Shown one piece after another: positions 1 to 9,268 of a stretch of DNA of 64,000 nucleotides. Source of the stretch: Marinobacter sp. AC-23. Its GTDB lineage: Bacteria > Pseudomonadota > Gammaproteobacteria > Pseudomonadales > Oleiphilaceae. The translations under genes were made by a program, and so were the position numbers. Each line of letters begins with the position of its first letter. Positions within the stretch are counted from its first letter, which is position 1. The notes beneath the pieces are model-generated. The model was not told the origin of the DNA. It searched no databases and was given only the letters and a program-made list of their open reading frames with translations. Location of the stretch: NCBI RefSeq assembly GCF_001858325.1, contig NZ_MBPP01000025.1, positions 1-64,000 of the forward strand, read 5' to 3'.

Positions 1-447
1 ATGGCGATAATGATGGATAGCACAACCAACCAGGTACATAAAAAATGTACGGATTCATGAGCATTGCTCCATGCCGGTATAGTGCATGGAAGCAATGCCC
101 AGCCCCATCAGAATGCCGCCCGATAACAGTCGCCCGAAAGGCAACTTGTCTTGGCACACCAGATAAAGTGCGAGTGCTGAGGAGGCGATGGCAATGAGCA
201 ACGAAAGCAGGGTCAGGGGAATGTTGTAGCCCAGATCAATGGGAAGGCTAAAGGCCAGCATGCCGACAAAATGCATCGACCAGATGCCAAACCCCATGGC
301 GAAAGAACCGCCAGCCAGCCACAGTACAGCCGTTCTGCCCGAGGCGCTGGATACGCGGCTGGCCATGTTCAGAGCCGTGTAGGATGCAAGAATGGCAACT
401 ATGATGGAGCAGGCAACCAAAACTTCGTTGTAACTGCTTTCTAACAT
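1..447 (-). CDS. MHYT-domain membrane sensor protein, partial and frame-broken
   Basis: This is the N-terminal part of an MHYT sensor, an integral-membrane domain thought to sense a diatomic gas through metal bound by its repeated Met-His motifs. Translation from 447 shows hydrophobic helices and two copies of the signature, SMHFVGM near residue 67 and SMHYTGM near residue 120. The open frame stops at 55-57, inside the family's usual G-M-E-A-M stretch. Restoring one base near 62-68 gives GMEAMLMNPYIFYVP. A second lost base near 20 gives LVVLSIIIA, the expected next helix, which then runs off the window. The output domain (often GGDEF or EAL, sometimes none) lies outside. I read the stops as sequence error and not as the true end. 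Confidence 0.75.
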
Positions 448-626
448 CGAAAACCTATTTTATGTGAGGTGGTGGTCCGGGGACACGATGAAAATTCGTT
501 TGTTCACCACTACTTTAAAGAGGTTATTTTATTACAGGGAATTCATGGTTAGGTAGTGCAAATATGTTTTATTGCGTGAAGAAAGTTTTTTTGAAATGAC
601 ATTTCAGGTGGATCAGTTCCTACTAT

Positions 627-657
627 TTGAGCGCGCAACGCCGCCGCTGGTTATAAT
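627..657 (+). promoter_or_regulatory. Candidate sigma-70 promoter of slyD
   Basis: A perfect TATAAT lies at 652-657. The best -35 candidate is TTGAGC at 627-632, but the 19-base spacer is longer than usual. The predicted start of transcription, about 664, leaves a short leader before the ATG at 688. The -10 box is convincing and the -35 is not. Confidence 0.45.
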
Positions 658-687
658 GGCGTACCTCAAACCATTGCAGAGAACCCT

Positions 688-1167
688 ATGCCAATCGAAA
701 AGAATCAAGTTGTCTTGTTTCACTACAGTGTCAGTGATGACCAAGGCAACGCCGTTGAGAACTCCCGTAGCGGCGAGCCGAACGCTTACCTGCATGGCCA
801 CGGCGGCATTATCCGGGGCCTGGAAGAAGCCCTGGAAGGTCGCGACGCCGGCGAAAACTTCAGTGTCACCGTCACTTCCGAAAAAGGCTATGGTCCGCGC
901 AAGGCCGATGCTATGCAGCGCGTGCCGATCAAGCATTTGATGGGAGCCAAACGCTGGAAGCCAGGCATGATCGCCCAGCTGCAAACCGAGCAGGGCCCGC
1001 GCCATGTGATCGTTGCCAAAGTCGGCCTCAAGTTTGCCGATGTGGACACCAACCATCCGATGGCCGGTAAAACCCTGACCTTCGATGTTGAAATTATCGA
1101 AGTACGCGCTGCCAGTCCGGAAGAAATATCGCACGGCCACGCGCATGGGCCGGGTGGGCATCATTGA
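688..1167 (+). CDS. slyD: SlyD-type FKBP peptidyl-prolyl cis-trans isomerase
   Basis: This is a cytoplasmic FKBP-fold prolyl isomerase and chaperone of 159 residues. The FKBP core is interrupted by the insert-in-flap segment typical of SlyD. Visible signatures are V-L-F-H-Y near residue 10, YLHGHGGIIRGLEEAL near 34-49 and AGKTLTFDVEI near 126-136. The C-terminus is a short histidine-rich tail (HGHAHGPGGHH) of the kind that binds nickel or other divalent metals in SlyD, though shorter than the E. coli tail. There is no signal peptide. RadD follows 18 bases after the stop on the same strand, so co-transcription is plausible. The start is the first ATG of the frame and fits the family N-terminus (PIEKNQVV). 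Confidence 0.93.
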   Translation: MPIEKNQVVLFHYSVSDDQGNAVENSRSGEPNAYLHGHGGIIRGLEEALEGRDAGENFSVTVTSEKGYGPRKADAMQRVPIKHLMGAKRWKPGMIAQLQTEQGPRHVIVAKVGLKFADVDTNHPMAGKTLTFDVEIIEVRAASPEEISHGHAHGPGGHH

Positions 1168-1185
1168 ACGATTAAGCCCTGCAGA

Positions 1186-2949
1186 ATGAATGCTCCTTTT
1201 ACGCTTAGGCCTTTTCAACAAGAAGCCGTTGATGCCACGCTGAAACACTTTCGCAAATCGGATGAGTCTGCCGTTATTGTGTTGCCAACCGGTGCGGGTA
1301 AAAGCCTGGTCATTGCCGAGTTGGCCCGACTTGCCCGGCGGAAAATTCTGGTGCTGACCCACGTAAAAGAACTTGTTGAGCAGAATCACGCCAAATACCA
1401 GAGTTATGGGTTAACGGCCGGCATCTTCTCTGCGGGGTTAAAGCAAAAGGAAAACCGGTATCAGGTAACCTTCGCCAGTGTGCAGTCTGTATCGGCCAAT
1501 CTGGATCAGTTCAGGGATGAATACTCGCTGATCATCATCGATGAGTGCCATCGGGTCAGTGATGATGACAGCAGTCAGTATCAAAGGATCATCGAGTTGC
1601 TAAGGCAGCAGAATGACGCCCTTAAAGTGCTCGGGCTAACTGCCACGCCCTATCGTTTGGCTATGGGCTGGATCTATCGCTATCACTACCGGGGCTTTGT
1701 TCGCAGTGAAGAAGATAAGCCCTTTGCGCATTGCATCTATGAACTGCCATTGAGCTATATGATTAACCGGGGGTATCTCACCAAACCCGAGTTAGTTGAT
1801 GCAGCGGTGTCGCAATACGATTTCTCTACGTTGTCTCAGAACCGATTTGGCGAATACGCTGAAAAAGACGTTAATCAGCTGTTGGCCAAACACCAGCGTG
1901 TAACCCGCGCCATTATCGAGCAGGTGATGGAGTTGGCCGTTGAGCGGAAGGCGGTGATGATCTTTGCGGCAACGGTGGATCATGCGAAGGAAATCACCGG
2001 TTATCTGCCGGAACAGCAAACAGCGCTGATTACTGGCGCGACCGATCAGAATGAACGGGATACGCTGATTCATCGCTTCAAACAGCGGCAGTTAAAGTAT
2101 CTGGTGAATGTATCCGTACTCACCACCGGCTTTGATGCACCCCATGTGGATTTTATCGCCATTCTTCGCCCCACCCAGTCGGTGAGTTTGTATCAGCAGA
2201 TCGTGGGTCGCGGTCTTCGTCTGGACGAAGGGAAAGAGGATTGCCTGGTGGTCGATTACGCGGGTAACCGTGTGAATCTGCATCACCCGGAAGTTGGGGA
2301 GAAGAAACCGGACCCCGATAGCGAGCCGGTGCAGGTATTCTGCCCAGGCTGTGGTTTTGCCAACATATTCTGGGGCAAAACAGACGATGAAGGTCATGTG
2401 ATCGAGCACTATGGTCGCCGTTGTCAGGGGCTGCTGGAGCCTGCTGAAGAGGGTGAGCCTGGAGCGCAGAGCGGACGCCGGGAACAGTGCGATTACCGTT
2501 TTCGTTTCAAGGAATGCCCACACTGCAGTGCCGAGAATGATATCGCCGCCCGTAATTGTCACCAGTGTAAAAAAGCCATTATCGATCCCGATGATCAGCT
2601 AAAAGATGCCCTGAAACTGAAAGATGCCATGGTAATCCGTTGCGCTGGAATCACCATGAGTGGCACGGGCAGCAAACTGAGAATCACCTATCACGGTGAA
2701 GATGGGGAAGAGCTTAACGAGTCGTTTGATTTCAGCAAGCCGGCACAGCGCAACGTCTTCAACAAATTGTTCGGGCGTCGTTTGGCGAATGGCCAGGCCC
2801 CGCAAGCGTTCAGCAGAATTGAAGAGGTGCTTGAGGTGCAAGCCTTGCTGCCAGCACCGGATTTTGTCATTGCCCGCAAACAAAAGCACTACTGGCAGGT
2901 GCAGGAACGGATCTTTGATTATCAGGGTAGCTATCGTAAGGCGCAGTAA
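1186..2949 (+). CDS. radD: RadD (YejH) superfamily 2 DNA repair helicase
   Basis: RadD is an ATP-dependent SF2 protein that supports RecA-mediated recombination and double-strand break repair. It has 587 residues, essentially the length of E. coli RadD. The N-terminal RecA-like domain shows Walker A (PTGAGKS, about 34-40), the DEAD-box variant DECH (about 120) and motif III TATP (about 155). The second domain carries [11 protein letters not shown] and QIVGRGLR (motif VI, about 335). A zinc region follows with C-x2-C pairs (CPGCGF, CPHC, CHQC), as in the E. coli protein. Similarity to E. coli YejH runs from end to end, including the N-terminus [15 protein letters not shown], which fixes the start. 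The frame is intact. Confidence 0.95.
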   Translation: MNAPFTLRPFQQEAVDATLKHFRKSDESAVIVLPTGAGKSLVIAELARLARRKILVLTHVKELVEQNHAKYQSYGLTAGIFSAGLKQKENRYQVTFASVQSVSANLDQFRDEYSLIIIDECHRVSDDDSSQYQRIIELLRQQNDALKVLGLTATPYRLAMGWIYRYHYRGFVRSEEDKPFAHCIYELPLSYMINRGYLTKPELVDAAVSQYDFSTLSQNRFGEYAEKDVNQLLAKHQRVTRAIIEQVMELAVERKAVMIFAATVDHAKEITGYLPEQQTALITGATDQNERDTLIHRFKQRQLKYLVNVSVLTTGFDAPHVDFIAILRPTQSVSLYQQIVGRGLRLDEGKEDCLVVDYAGNRVNLHHPEVGEKKPDPDSEPVQVFCPGCGFANIFWGKTDDEGHVIEHYGRRCQGLLEPAEEGEPGAQSGRREQCDYRFRFKECPHCSAENDIAARNCHQCKKAIIDPDDQLKDALKLKDAMVIRCAGITMSGTGSKLRITYHGEDGEELNESFDFSKPAQRNVFNKLFGRRLANGQAPQAFSRIEEVLEVQALLPAPDFVIARKQKHYWQVQERIFDYQGSYRKAQ

Positions 2950-3137
2950 AAACCGGGGCAGACCGCCGTTTTTAACACAACCTTTCTATTTCGTTACCTA
3001 ATTGAATTGTCCCACGTGTCCTTCCTCTCTACAGTCTGGATTCGCTTGCCGAAAGAGCGTTCTCAGTCGCTCAAGCTCCTGCTTGATAGGGGCTGTACCT
3101 AACTCCTGATCTCAGGATCAAAAGGAATAGAATATTT

Positions 3138-4826
3138 ATGTCCGATTATCGGCCACTGTTTTTAAAGTCTTTTTGTCTGGTGACAGGATTATTTTTATTG
3201 TCCGGTTGTAACGACAACAATAGTGGCGGCACAGCGTCGTCGGAGAGCCCGCAAGTCAGCAGTGTAATGCCTGCTGACAGCGCCGCCGGCGTCAGCCCGG
3301 ACACCACAGTTACTGCTGCTTTCGCCGAAGATATGTTGGGCACCAGTATTAGTGAGCGTACCGTTCGCCTATCCCGAAACGGCAATGACGTACCTGCTGG
3401 TGTAACGTTTGATGGTGCCAGCAATGTCGTAACACTGACGCCTGACTCCAGGCTTGGCCTCTTGGGTCATTACCAGTTCACGCTGGATGCTTCCATCGCG
3501 AATTTATCCGGTAATGCGCTGTCTTCCCCGGTGATGTCGTCATTTACCGTGCGTGATGGGGGCTGGGATGAAACGGCGACGTCGTTCAACATCCAGGAAA
3601 CGAATACTGATGTTCAAGTGGCGACAGGCAACGATGGCCAGGCGTTCGCCGTCTGGGCTACGGCTAATGGAAATCCTGTCAGTAGCCACTATACGCCAGA
3701 GGAGGGCTGGAGTTCTTCCGTCAATCTTGATGGCGGCGGTTTTTCCGCAGTTAAGCGATATCCGCAGATTGCCATCGATAACGAAGGCAATGCTATCGCG
3801 ATCTGGCAGACTTACGTCAACAATGGATCGTATTCGCTCAGCGCTAACCGTTATACAAAGGACGAGGGCTGGGGTGAGGCAGTAACAATTGGTACCGCCC
3901 CGATATACCTTGGCTTGTCACAACAAAATGAGAAAGCCCTGCTTGGGTTTGATGAGCAGGGCAATGCACTGGTCATTCGCGCTGGGAAAAACTATGGCCC
4001 TCCTGGTACCTATCAGGTTCTGGCCAACCGTTATACCAAGCAAAGCGACAGTTGGAGTGGCGAGACCCCCATAGCGTCCAATGGATCGCTTAAACTGCTT
4101 CACACACAGTTCACGATAACCGCCGATGGAAGCGCCTTTGCCACGTGGGTGCAGGAGAGCAGCTCTAGCGTCTGTGCTATCCAGGCCAGCCGTTATGCAC
4201 CTGGTGGCGGCGACTGGACTGACGCCGAGATTGTTGGCCCGGGGCTCTGCGCTTCTGAACCGCAGATCGGAGCGGATGACGAAGGCAATGCTATTGTGGT
4301 CTGGAACCAGCCGTCAGGGCCAACGCCAAATATATGGGCTAATCGCTATTCGGTAGGCGAGGAGTGGGGAACCGCTCGGATGATTGAGTCGGACGACGAA
4401 GGTGCTTCCAGGGGCCCGCAGATTGCGGTAACACCGAAGGGCGACGCGCTTGTGGTGTGGCGTAAGAATAATGGCATGAGCGACCGGAATCGTGCCAGTC
4501 GCTATTCGCAACAAAGCGATAGCTGGAGCCAGCCTGAAAACATCAGTGCGGGTGATAGCGACAGCGTGAAGTCTCCCCGGTTGGCGCTTGATGTGGATGG
4601 CAATGCTTTGGCGGTGTGGGAGCGTGACGTGAATGGTGAGCTTGAAGTTCGCGCTGCCCGCTACGCAGTAGATAGCGGCTGGAAGGCACCTGAAACCATT
4701 TCATCAGATAAATCCGTGCCCAAAAACCTGGTTCAGATAGCGGTTGATTCTGCCGGTGTCGGGACAGCGTATTGGGTGCAGTCCTTGAATTCAGATTCCT
4801 ATATTTATAGCAACCGTTTCGACTAG
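3138..4826 (+). CDS. Repeat-built lipoprotein with an Ig-like N-terminal domain
   Basis: This is a predicted envelope lipoprotein of 562 residues. A lipoprotein signal ends in LLSGC near residue 24. Residues about 38-132 resemble a bacterial Ig-like (Big_5) domain of the type that begins with 'P-x-D-x-A-x-G-V'. The rest consists of eight imperfect repeats of about 45-55 residues. Each has a core of the form D-x-x-G-N-A-x-x-x-W, then (A/S)-x-R-Y and a closing W-x-x-x-x-x-I. Repeat starts are near residues 155, 205, 260, 315, 370, 420, 475 and 530. This periodicity and the Trp/Tyr pattern suggest a beta-propeller or sialidase-like fold, which is inference. No catalytic motif was recognised. It stands alone between radD and a gene on the opposite strand. 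Confidence 0.8.
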   Translation: MSDYRPLFLKSFCLVTGLFLLSGCNDNNSGGTASSESPQVSSVMPADSAAGVSPDTTVTAAFAEDMLGTSISERTVRLSRNGNDVPAGVTFDGASNVVTLTPDSRLGLLGHYQFTLDASIANLSGNALSSPVMSSFTVRDGGWDETATSFNIQETNTDVQVATGNDGQAFAVWATANGNPVSSHYTPEEGWSSSVNLDGGGFSAVKRYPQIAIDNEGNAIAIWQTYVNNGSYSLSANRYTKDEGWGEAVTIGTAPIYLGLSQQNEKALLGFDEQGNALVIRAGKNYGPPGTYQVLANRYTKQSDSWSGETPIASNGSLKLLHTQFTITADGSAFATWVQESSSSVCAIQASRYAPGGGDWTDAEIVGPGLCASEPQIGADDEGNAIVVWNQPSGPTPNIWANRYSVGEEWGTARMIESDDEGASRGPQIAVTPKGDALVVWRKNNGMSDRNRASRYSQQSDSWSQPENISAGDSDSVKSPRLALDVDGNALAVWERDVNGELEVRAARYAVDSGWKAPETISSDKSVPKNLVQIAVDSAGVGTAYWVQSLNSDSYIYSNRFD

Positions 4827-4886
4827 AGACGGCGGTATTGCTCAGAACCCGGTCAAGATCTCGAGACCATCATGCCTGCACTCGGT

Positions 4887-5740
4887 TCAATCCGGGGAGA
4901 CATGCCAGGACAGGCCCAGCCGCTCGCTCCGTTCAAGTTCCGCGATTACCTGGGCGCCGAGCAGCAGGATAATGGACGCAATTTCCAGGCTGATCAGTAT
5001 CACAATGATTGTGGCCAGGGAGCCATAAATTGCATTAACGAAGGATATATTGAGAAAGTAGTACATCAACAGCAAGCGGGTAGCTTCCCAGAGAACGGCC
5101 GCAACCAGGCCACCCACCAGCGCCCGTCGGGAGGAGACTCGCACAATGGCAGAACCTTGTAGATGGCGCTGAACAGAATAAATACGCCAACAAAACTGAT
5201 CAAGTACAGAATCAGGCCCGGGGCTTCGTAAAGTGCGTTGATCAGGCTGAACAGCAGGGTCAGGGCTAGCAGACCGGCGCCCAGTATCAGGATAAAAAGA
5301 TAGGGCAGCACGGCAGACACCCAGAAACTGCGATGGGGGTTGTCGGGCCGGTGGAAGATGATCGCAATGGAATCTTCCAGCATACGGAAAGCGAAGGAGC
5401 TGAAAAATAGCATCACCGGCAGGCCGACAATACCGATGATGTCTCTGGACTCCATAAAAGCTCGAACCGCATCAAGTAGCAGGCTGGCATGGGCCGGGGC
5501 AAAATGCTGTGCCTGCACTGCCATGACCTCCAGCAGTTGCTCTTCGTTCACCAGTCGGGTAAGCAATACCGCCAGCAGGGCAAGCATCGGCACCGCCGAT
5601 AGCAGCACGTTATAACCAACACCGCCCGCCAGCAACACCCCATGATTGCGCAGAAAATTGCGTAAAACCCGGTGCGCGAATTGAAGAAACTGCCGGGTAG
5701 AGCCTAAGTGTGGCTGCTTACTGTCGGTTGTGTCTGTCAT
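4887..5740 (-). CDS. YihY/BrkB-family inner membrane protein, frame-broken
   Basis: This is a polytopic membrane protein of the YihY/virulence factor BrkB family (once misnamed RNase BN), whose transport or structural role is unsettled. After repair the product is 284 residues, close to E. coli YihY. The N-terminal part reads from 5740 and includes LLAGGVGYNVLLSAVPMLALL and several long hydrophobic helices. The frame is lost near 5148 by one missing base. The C-terminal part continues in the next frame as RVSSRRALVGGLVAAVLWE and ends at 4887 with a further helix and a QVIAELER tail, as in the family. The gene is convergent with the upstream lipoprotein gene. Confidence 0.85.
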
Positions 5741-5970
5741 GGGTTAATCCTGACACAGATTGTGAAACTTTCCTTCATCATAAAGAAACCGAGAAATCGC
5801 CGGTGGGTTCGCTCCTATGCGTTACCAAGTTATAGCTGGCAGAAAGCGACACTGCGTTAAAGTTGGGACATGTGATTGACCGTGGCCCGGAGCTATGCTC
5901 CGATCATTAGAGGCTAGTGCTGTGATGAGAAAAAATGGAATCAACCCGATGCAACGAAAAGGAGAACACA

Positions 5971-6519
5971 ATGCGCACTCAACTGATTCGGAAATTGAGC
6001 GTTCCCCTATTGGCAGGGAGTATGGTTTTAAGCTTTTCTGCGGCCGCGACGGAGGGCTTGTATTCGGTCGAAGCACTCCTGGATGCCGATGTCTATGATG
6101 CTGATGGCCAGGAAATTGGTGAAGTAGAGGACATCCTGTTAAGCGACGATATGTCGATTCATTCGCTGATCATCGAAACGGGTTCAGTACTGGGTTTGGG
6201 GGGCCGCGAGGTAGTAGCCGAGCGTGGAACTTTTACCGTCAGGGTGGAGTTGGAGGACGACAACGAGGCCTTTGATGATATTGACTACGAAGTGCATATG
6301 GAAGCCACTCAGGATGCTGTAAAGGCGCTTCCGGAATACAACGAGGGATGGTGGAACCAGACCAAAGAAAGCCTCAGTCAGGCCTGGGAGAATACGAAAG
6401 ATACCAGCCAAAGCGCCTGGGAGAGCACCAAGGAAGCAACGTCTTCGGCATGGCACAACGTGCGTGAGGGTGTCGATAGCATGGGCGACAAAGCAAAAGA
6501 AGCAACCAACAACAACTAG
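5971..6519 (+). CDS. Exported PRC-barrel protein with tandem helical repeats
   Basis: This exported protein has 182 residues. The start at 5971 follows AAGGAG at 5958-5963 and opens a clear signal peptide (MRTQLIRKL, then a hydrophobic stretch and an Ala-rich cleavage site). Residues about 25-105 form a PRC-barrel domain (VYDADGQEIGEVEDILL), a small beta-barrel found in envelope and photosynthesis proteins. The C-terminus is unusual. It has three 11-residue units beginning AWENTKD, AWESTKE and AWHNVRE, preceded by a WWNQTKE unit, which would form an amphipathic helix like those of stress-type (LEA-like or apolipoprotein-like) proteins. Upstream, 5888-5902 forms a small 6-bp hairpin with a TAT loop. 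A role in envelope stress is inference. Confidence 0.8.
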   Translation: MRTQLIRKLSVPLLAGSMVLSFSAAATEGLYSVEALLDADVYDADGQEIGEVEDILLSDDMSIHSLIIETGSVLGLGGREVVAERGTFTVRVELEDDNEAFDDIDYEVHMEATQDAVKALPEYNEGWWNQTKESLSQAWENTKDTSQSAWESTKEATSSAWHNVREGVDSMGDKAKEATNNN

Positions 6520-6539
6520 TGCTGTGTCTCTCATGGCAC

Positions 6540-6799
6540 CTCAACTTCTCGAACCGCCCGGAGAAACGGTTCATTGGCTCTGATGGACACTCGCCAAATA
6601 ACTGCTTGCAGAGGGCGGAAAACTGGCTGTGATGATAAAAGCCACTGAACGCCGCAATATCCGACACGGATTGCGCGTCGTCGACAGTATTTATGGAGGC
6701 CTTGATCTTTTCCTCCACGGCTTTTCGATGGGCATAGCTAGGCGCAACTTTTGGGTTGGGCTTCTCCACAGAGAGTAGCTCCACCTTGATATTGGCCAT
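6540..6799 (-). pseudogene. Remnant of an AraC-type regulator beside eutB
   Basis: The reverse strand encodes VAPSYAHRKAVEEKIKAS, the usual entry to an AraC DNA-binding domain. About ten residues later comes VSDIAAFSGFYHHSQFSA, then KQLFGECPSE, which is the second helix-turn-helix and C-terminal end of the family. The first helix-turn-helix and the linker helix (about 60 residues in AraC proteins) are missing without loss of frame. No sensor domain precedes it, and no proper stop follows before the PRC gene on the other strand. Its place, divergent from eutB, is where ethanolamine regulators of this family are often found. I read it as a deletion-damaged regulator gene. Confidence 0.6.
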
Positions 6800-6854
6800 T
6801 TTCCGATAACTCAGCTGTGACAGAAGGATTACAGTGGAATGGATAGCAATATCC

Positions 6855-6888
6855 GTTCCCCCGGATCTGGTGAGTGTTCCGGGGGAAC
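6855..6888. promoter_or_regulatory. Perfect 10-bp inverted repeat in the eutB leader
   Basis: GTTCCCCCGG at 6855-6864 is exactly matched by CCGGGGGAAC at 6879-6888, with a 14-base loop. It ends 23 bases before the eutB ATG. No T-tract follows, so it is not a standard terminator. It could be an operator or an RNA hairpin controlling eutB. I see no cobalamin riboswitch consensus around it. Confidence 0.5.
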
Positions 6889-6911
6889 CCTGTCGAGGGG
6901 CGAGAAAGCAC

Positions 6912-8322
6912 ATGGATTACAAGTACACCTATACATTGGGGGCGCGTACCTGGCACTTCAGGAGTCTGGCTGACCTGTTGGCGAAAGCCACTCCCGCGCG
7001 CTCCGGCGACCGGCTCGCCGGAGTCATCGCAGAGTCGGCGGAAGAGCGCGTCGTTGCCAGATGCGCCTTGCCGAATTGCCGCTGCGGGCGTTTCTTTCGG
7101 AGGCGCTGGTTCCCTATGAGCAGGATGAAGTGACCCGCCTGATACTGGATACACACGATCTGGCCGCGTTTGCACCGGTTTCTCATCTCACGGTGGGGGA
7201 CTTTCGGAACTGGCTGCTGGGCGATGATGCCACGCCGGCCGCCCTGGGAAAGCTCCGCAGCGGTCTGACACCGGAAATGGTGGCTGCTGTCAGCAAGCTG
7301 ATGCGCAATCAGGACCTCATCCTGGTGGCAAAAAAATGCCGGGTGACAACGGCCTTCCGAAACACCATCGGCCTGCCTGGCCATCTCTCCACCCGCCTTC
7401 AGCCGAACCATCCGACCGATAATATATCGGGCATCGCCGCAAGCCTCCTGGACGGCCTGCTCTACGGAAACGGCGATGCGGTGATCGGCATCAATCCGGC
7501 GACGGACAACGTCAGCCAGGCCATCAAACTGATGGGCTTGATGGATGATGTTATTCGGAAATACGACATTCCCACCCAGTCCTGTGTGCTCACCCACGTC
7601 ACCAATACCCTTGAAGCGATAGAGCAGGGTGCGCCTGTGGACCTGGTGTTCCAGTCCATCGGGGGTACGGAGGCCACCAACAGCAGCTTTGGTTTCAGTC
7701 TGTCGACACTGCAGGAGGCGCAGGATGCGGCCCTGTCACTGAAGCGGGGTACGGTCGGCAACAACGTGATGTATTTTGAGACCGGGCAGGGCAGCTCGCT
7801 ATCGGCAAACGCCCATCATGGTATCGATCAGCAGACCTGTGAGGCCAGGGCCTATGCTGTGGCACGGCATTTCGACCCCTTGCTGGTGAACACCGTGGTT
7901 GGCTTCATCGGCCCTGAATACCTGTATGACGGCAAAGAAATTATCCGGGCGGGACTGGAGGACCACTTTTGTGGAAAGTTGCTCGGCGTGCCCATGGGCT
8001 GCGACATCTGTTACACCAACCACGCCGAAGCCGACCAGAACGATATGGACAACCTGCTTACCCTGTTGGGGGTTGCCGGTTGCACGTTCATCATGGGTAT
8101 TCCCGGCTCCGATGACATCATGTTGAATTACCAGACCACGTCCTTCCACGACGCCCTGTATGCACGCAGGTCCTTGACCTGAAGCCGGCACCCGAGTTTG
8201 AGGATTGGCTTGTTCGCATGCAGATTTTCGAGAGTGCAGCGAGCTATAAGCCAAGCAGGGAGTTACCGGACCTGTTCAGGGGGCCATTGAAAGGGCTGAC
8301 CCGGGAGGCGGGGCATGAGTAA
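6912..8322 (+). CDS. eutB: Ethanolamine ammonia-lyase large subunit, two frame breaks
   Basis: EutB is the catalytic subunit of the adenosylcobalamin-dependent lyase that converts ethanolamine to acetaldehyde and ammonia. The start at 6912 (MDYKYTYTLGARTWHF) follows a GA-rich ribosome site. The frame breaks near 7057 (after EERVVA) and near 8164 (before QVLDLKPAPEF). Adding one base at each gives a 470-residue protein. The middle reads cleanly and matches E. coli EutB (RLQPNHPTDN, YFETGQGSSLSA, NTVVGFIGPEYLYDGK, MGCDICYTNHAEADQN, GDDIMLNYQTT-type segment). The stop at 8320-8322 overlaps the eutC start by 8 bases. No microcompartment genes are nearby. The breaks may be sequence error, but the damaged neighbours leave real decay possible. 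Confidence 0.9.
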
Positions 8323-9145
8323 GCAAAAAAAATCGCTGGTAACCGAGAATGTCTGGCGGGTATTGCGCCAGTTCACGGACGCCAGAATTGGCTTGGGCCG
8401 GGCCGGTATCAGCCTGCCCACCCATGAATTGCTCAAGTTTCAGCTCGCCCATGCCCAGGCAAGAGATGCTGTCCACTTTCCCCTGGATGTGAAACGCCTG
8501 TTGAAAGACCTGGGCGAATCTAGTGCTGCATTACCGGGCCAGTCTCCGTTGTTGCTGAAAAGCCAGGCGGAAGACCGGCTGACCTACCTTCAGCGGCCGG
8601 ATCTCGGCCGGAGTCTGTCCCAGGAATCTTTGGAGTGCCTTGCCGGGCTCTGCAGGGGTGATTCGGGTGAGCCAAGTGTGGCCATCGTGATTGTTGATGG
8701 CTTGTCTTCATCCGCCATCCAGAACAACGCAGTGCCCATGGTCACGCAGTTTCTCAGGGATCTAGAGGAAGAAGCTGGAGATTGGCTGTTGGCGCCCCTG
8801 ATCATTGTCGAACAGGGAAGGGTGGCTATCGGTGACGAGATCGGTGAATGCCTGGGAGCCAGCGTGGTGGTTGTGCTGATCGGTGAGCGCCCCGGCCTCA
8901 GCTCACCCGACAGCCTGGGGATTTATCTTTCCTGGGGGCCGAAAAGTGGTTTGAGCGATGCGCGCCGCAATTGCATCTCGAATGTGCGGCCCGCGGGTTT
9001 GAGTTTTGAACATGCCAGCCAGCGCCTCCTCTATCTGATGCGTGAAGCAAGACGGCTCGGGATATCGGGAGTCAGTCTTAAAGATCGAACACAAGAGGTT
9101 GTGATCGAAAAAACGGCGAATAACAAAAACTTCCTGACGGATTGA
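8315..9145 (+). CDS. eutC: Ethanolamine ammonia-lyase small subunit
   Basis: EutC is the small subunit that pairs with EutB and helps form the cobalamin site. The protein has 276 residues and an intact frame. Family landmarks are FTDARIGLGRAGISLPT near 20-36, QLAHAQARDAVH near 43-54, the LLKSQAEDRLTYLQRPDLGR stretch near 80-99, IVIVDGLSS near 123-131, and VLIGERPGLSSPDSLGIYL near 187-205. The last resembles the cofactor-binding part of the family. The coding sequence starts inside the eutB stop (ATGAGTAA), which implies translational coupling. A damaged permease start follows 25 bases downstream. Confidence 0.95.
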   Translation: MSKQKKSLVTENVWRVLRQFTDARIGLGRAGISLPTHELLKFQLAHAQARDAVHFPLDVKRLLKDLGESSAALPGQSPLLLKSQAEDRLTYLQRPDLGRSLSQESLECLAGLCRGDSGEPSVAIVIVDGLSSSAIQNNAVPMVTQFLRDLEEEAGDWLLAPLIIVEQGRVAIGDEIGECLGASVVVVLIGERPGLSSPDSLGIYLSWGPKSGLSDARRNCISNVRPAGLSFEHASQRLLYLMREARRLGISGVSLKDRTQEVVIEKTANNKNFLTD

Positions 9146-9170
9146 TGAGGAGCGTAGCCGGAGAACACAG

Positions 9171-9250
9171 ATGACGAGCAATGTAGACTAGGACTACTCG
9201 GCCAAACGCCAGCTAAAGAAAGGAGCGGCGGACTGGGTGCTGATAGGGGT
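9171..9250 (+). pseudogene. Stub of an ethanolamine permease gene
   Basis: After a GGAG ribosome site, ATG at 9171 opens MTSNVD, then an in-frame TAG at 9189. The same frame continues DYSAKRQLKKGAADWVLIG. This matches the start of ethanolamine permeases of the amino acid-polyamine-organocation family as I know it (Y-x-x-K-R-x-L-K-x-G-A-A-x-W-V-L). Homology ends at about 9245, where the expected glycine-rich first helix should follow, and the SDR gene of the other strand ends at 9269. The permease body is gone, so eutBC has lost its transporter at this site. Assignment rests on about 20 residues and gene order. Confidence 0.5.
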
Positions 9251-9268
9251 TGACGAAAACCCAATGGC

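Noticed and set aside
613..1389. A 258-residue frame antisense to slyD
   Set aside because: It mirrors the coding strand, has no ribosome site or family features, and slyD is secure.
6855..6888. Cobalamin riboswitch before eutB
   Set aside because: The leader between possible promoter and ATG is too short and lacks the conserved B12-box word.
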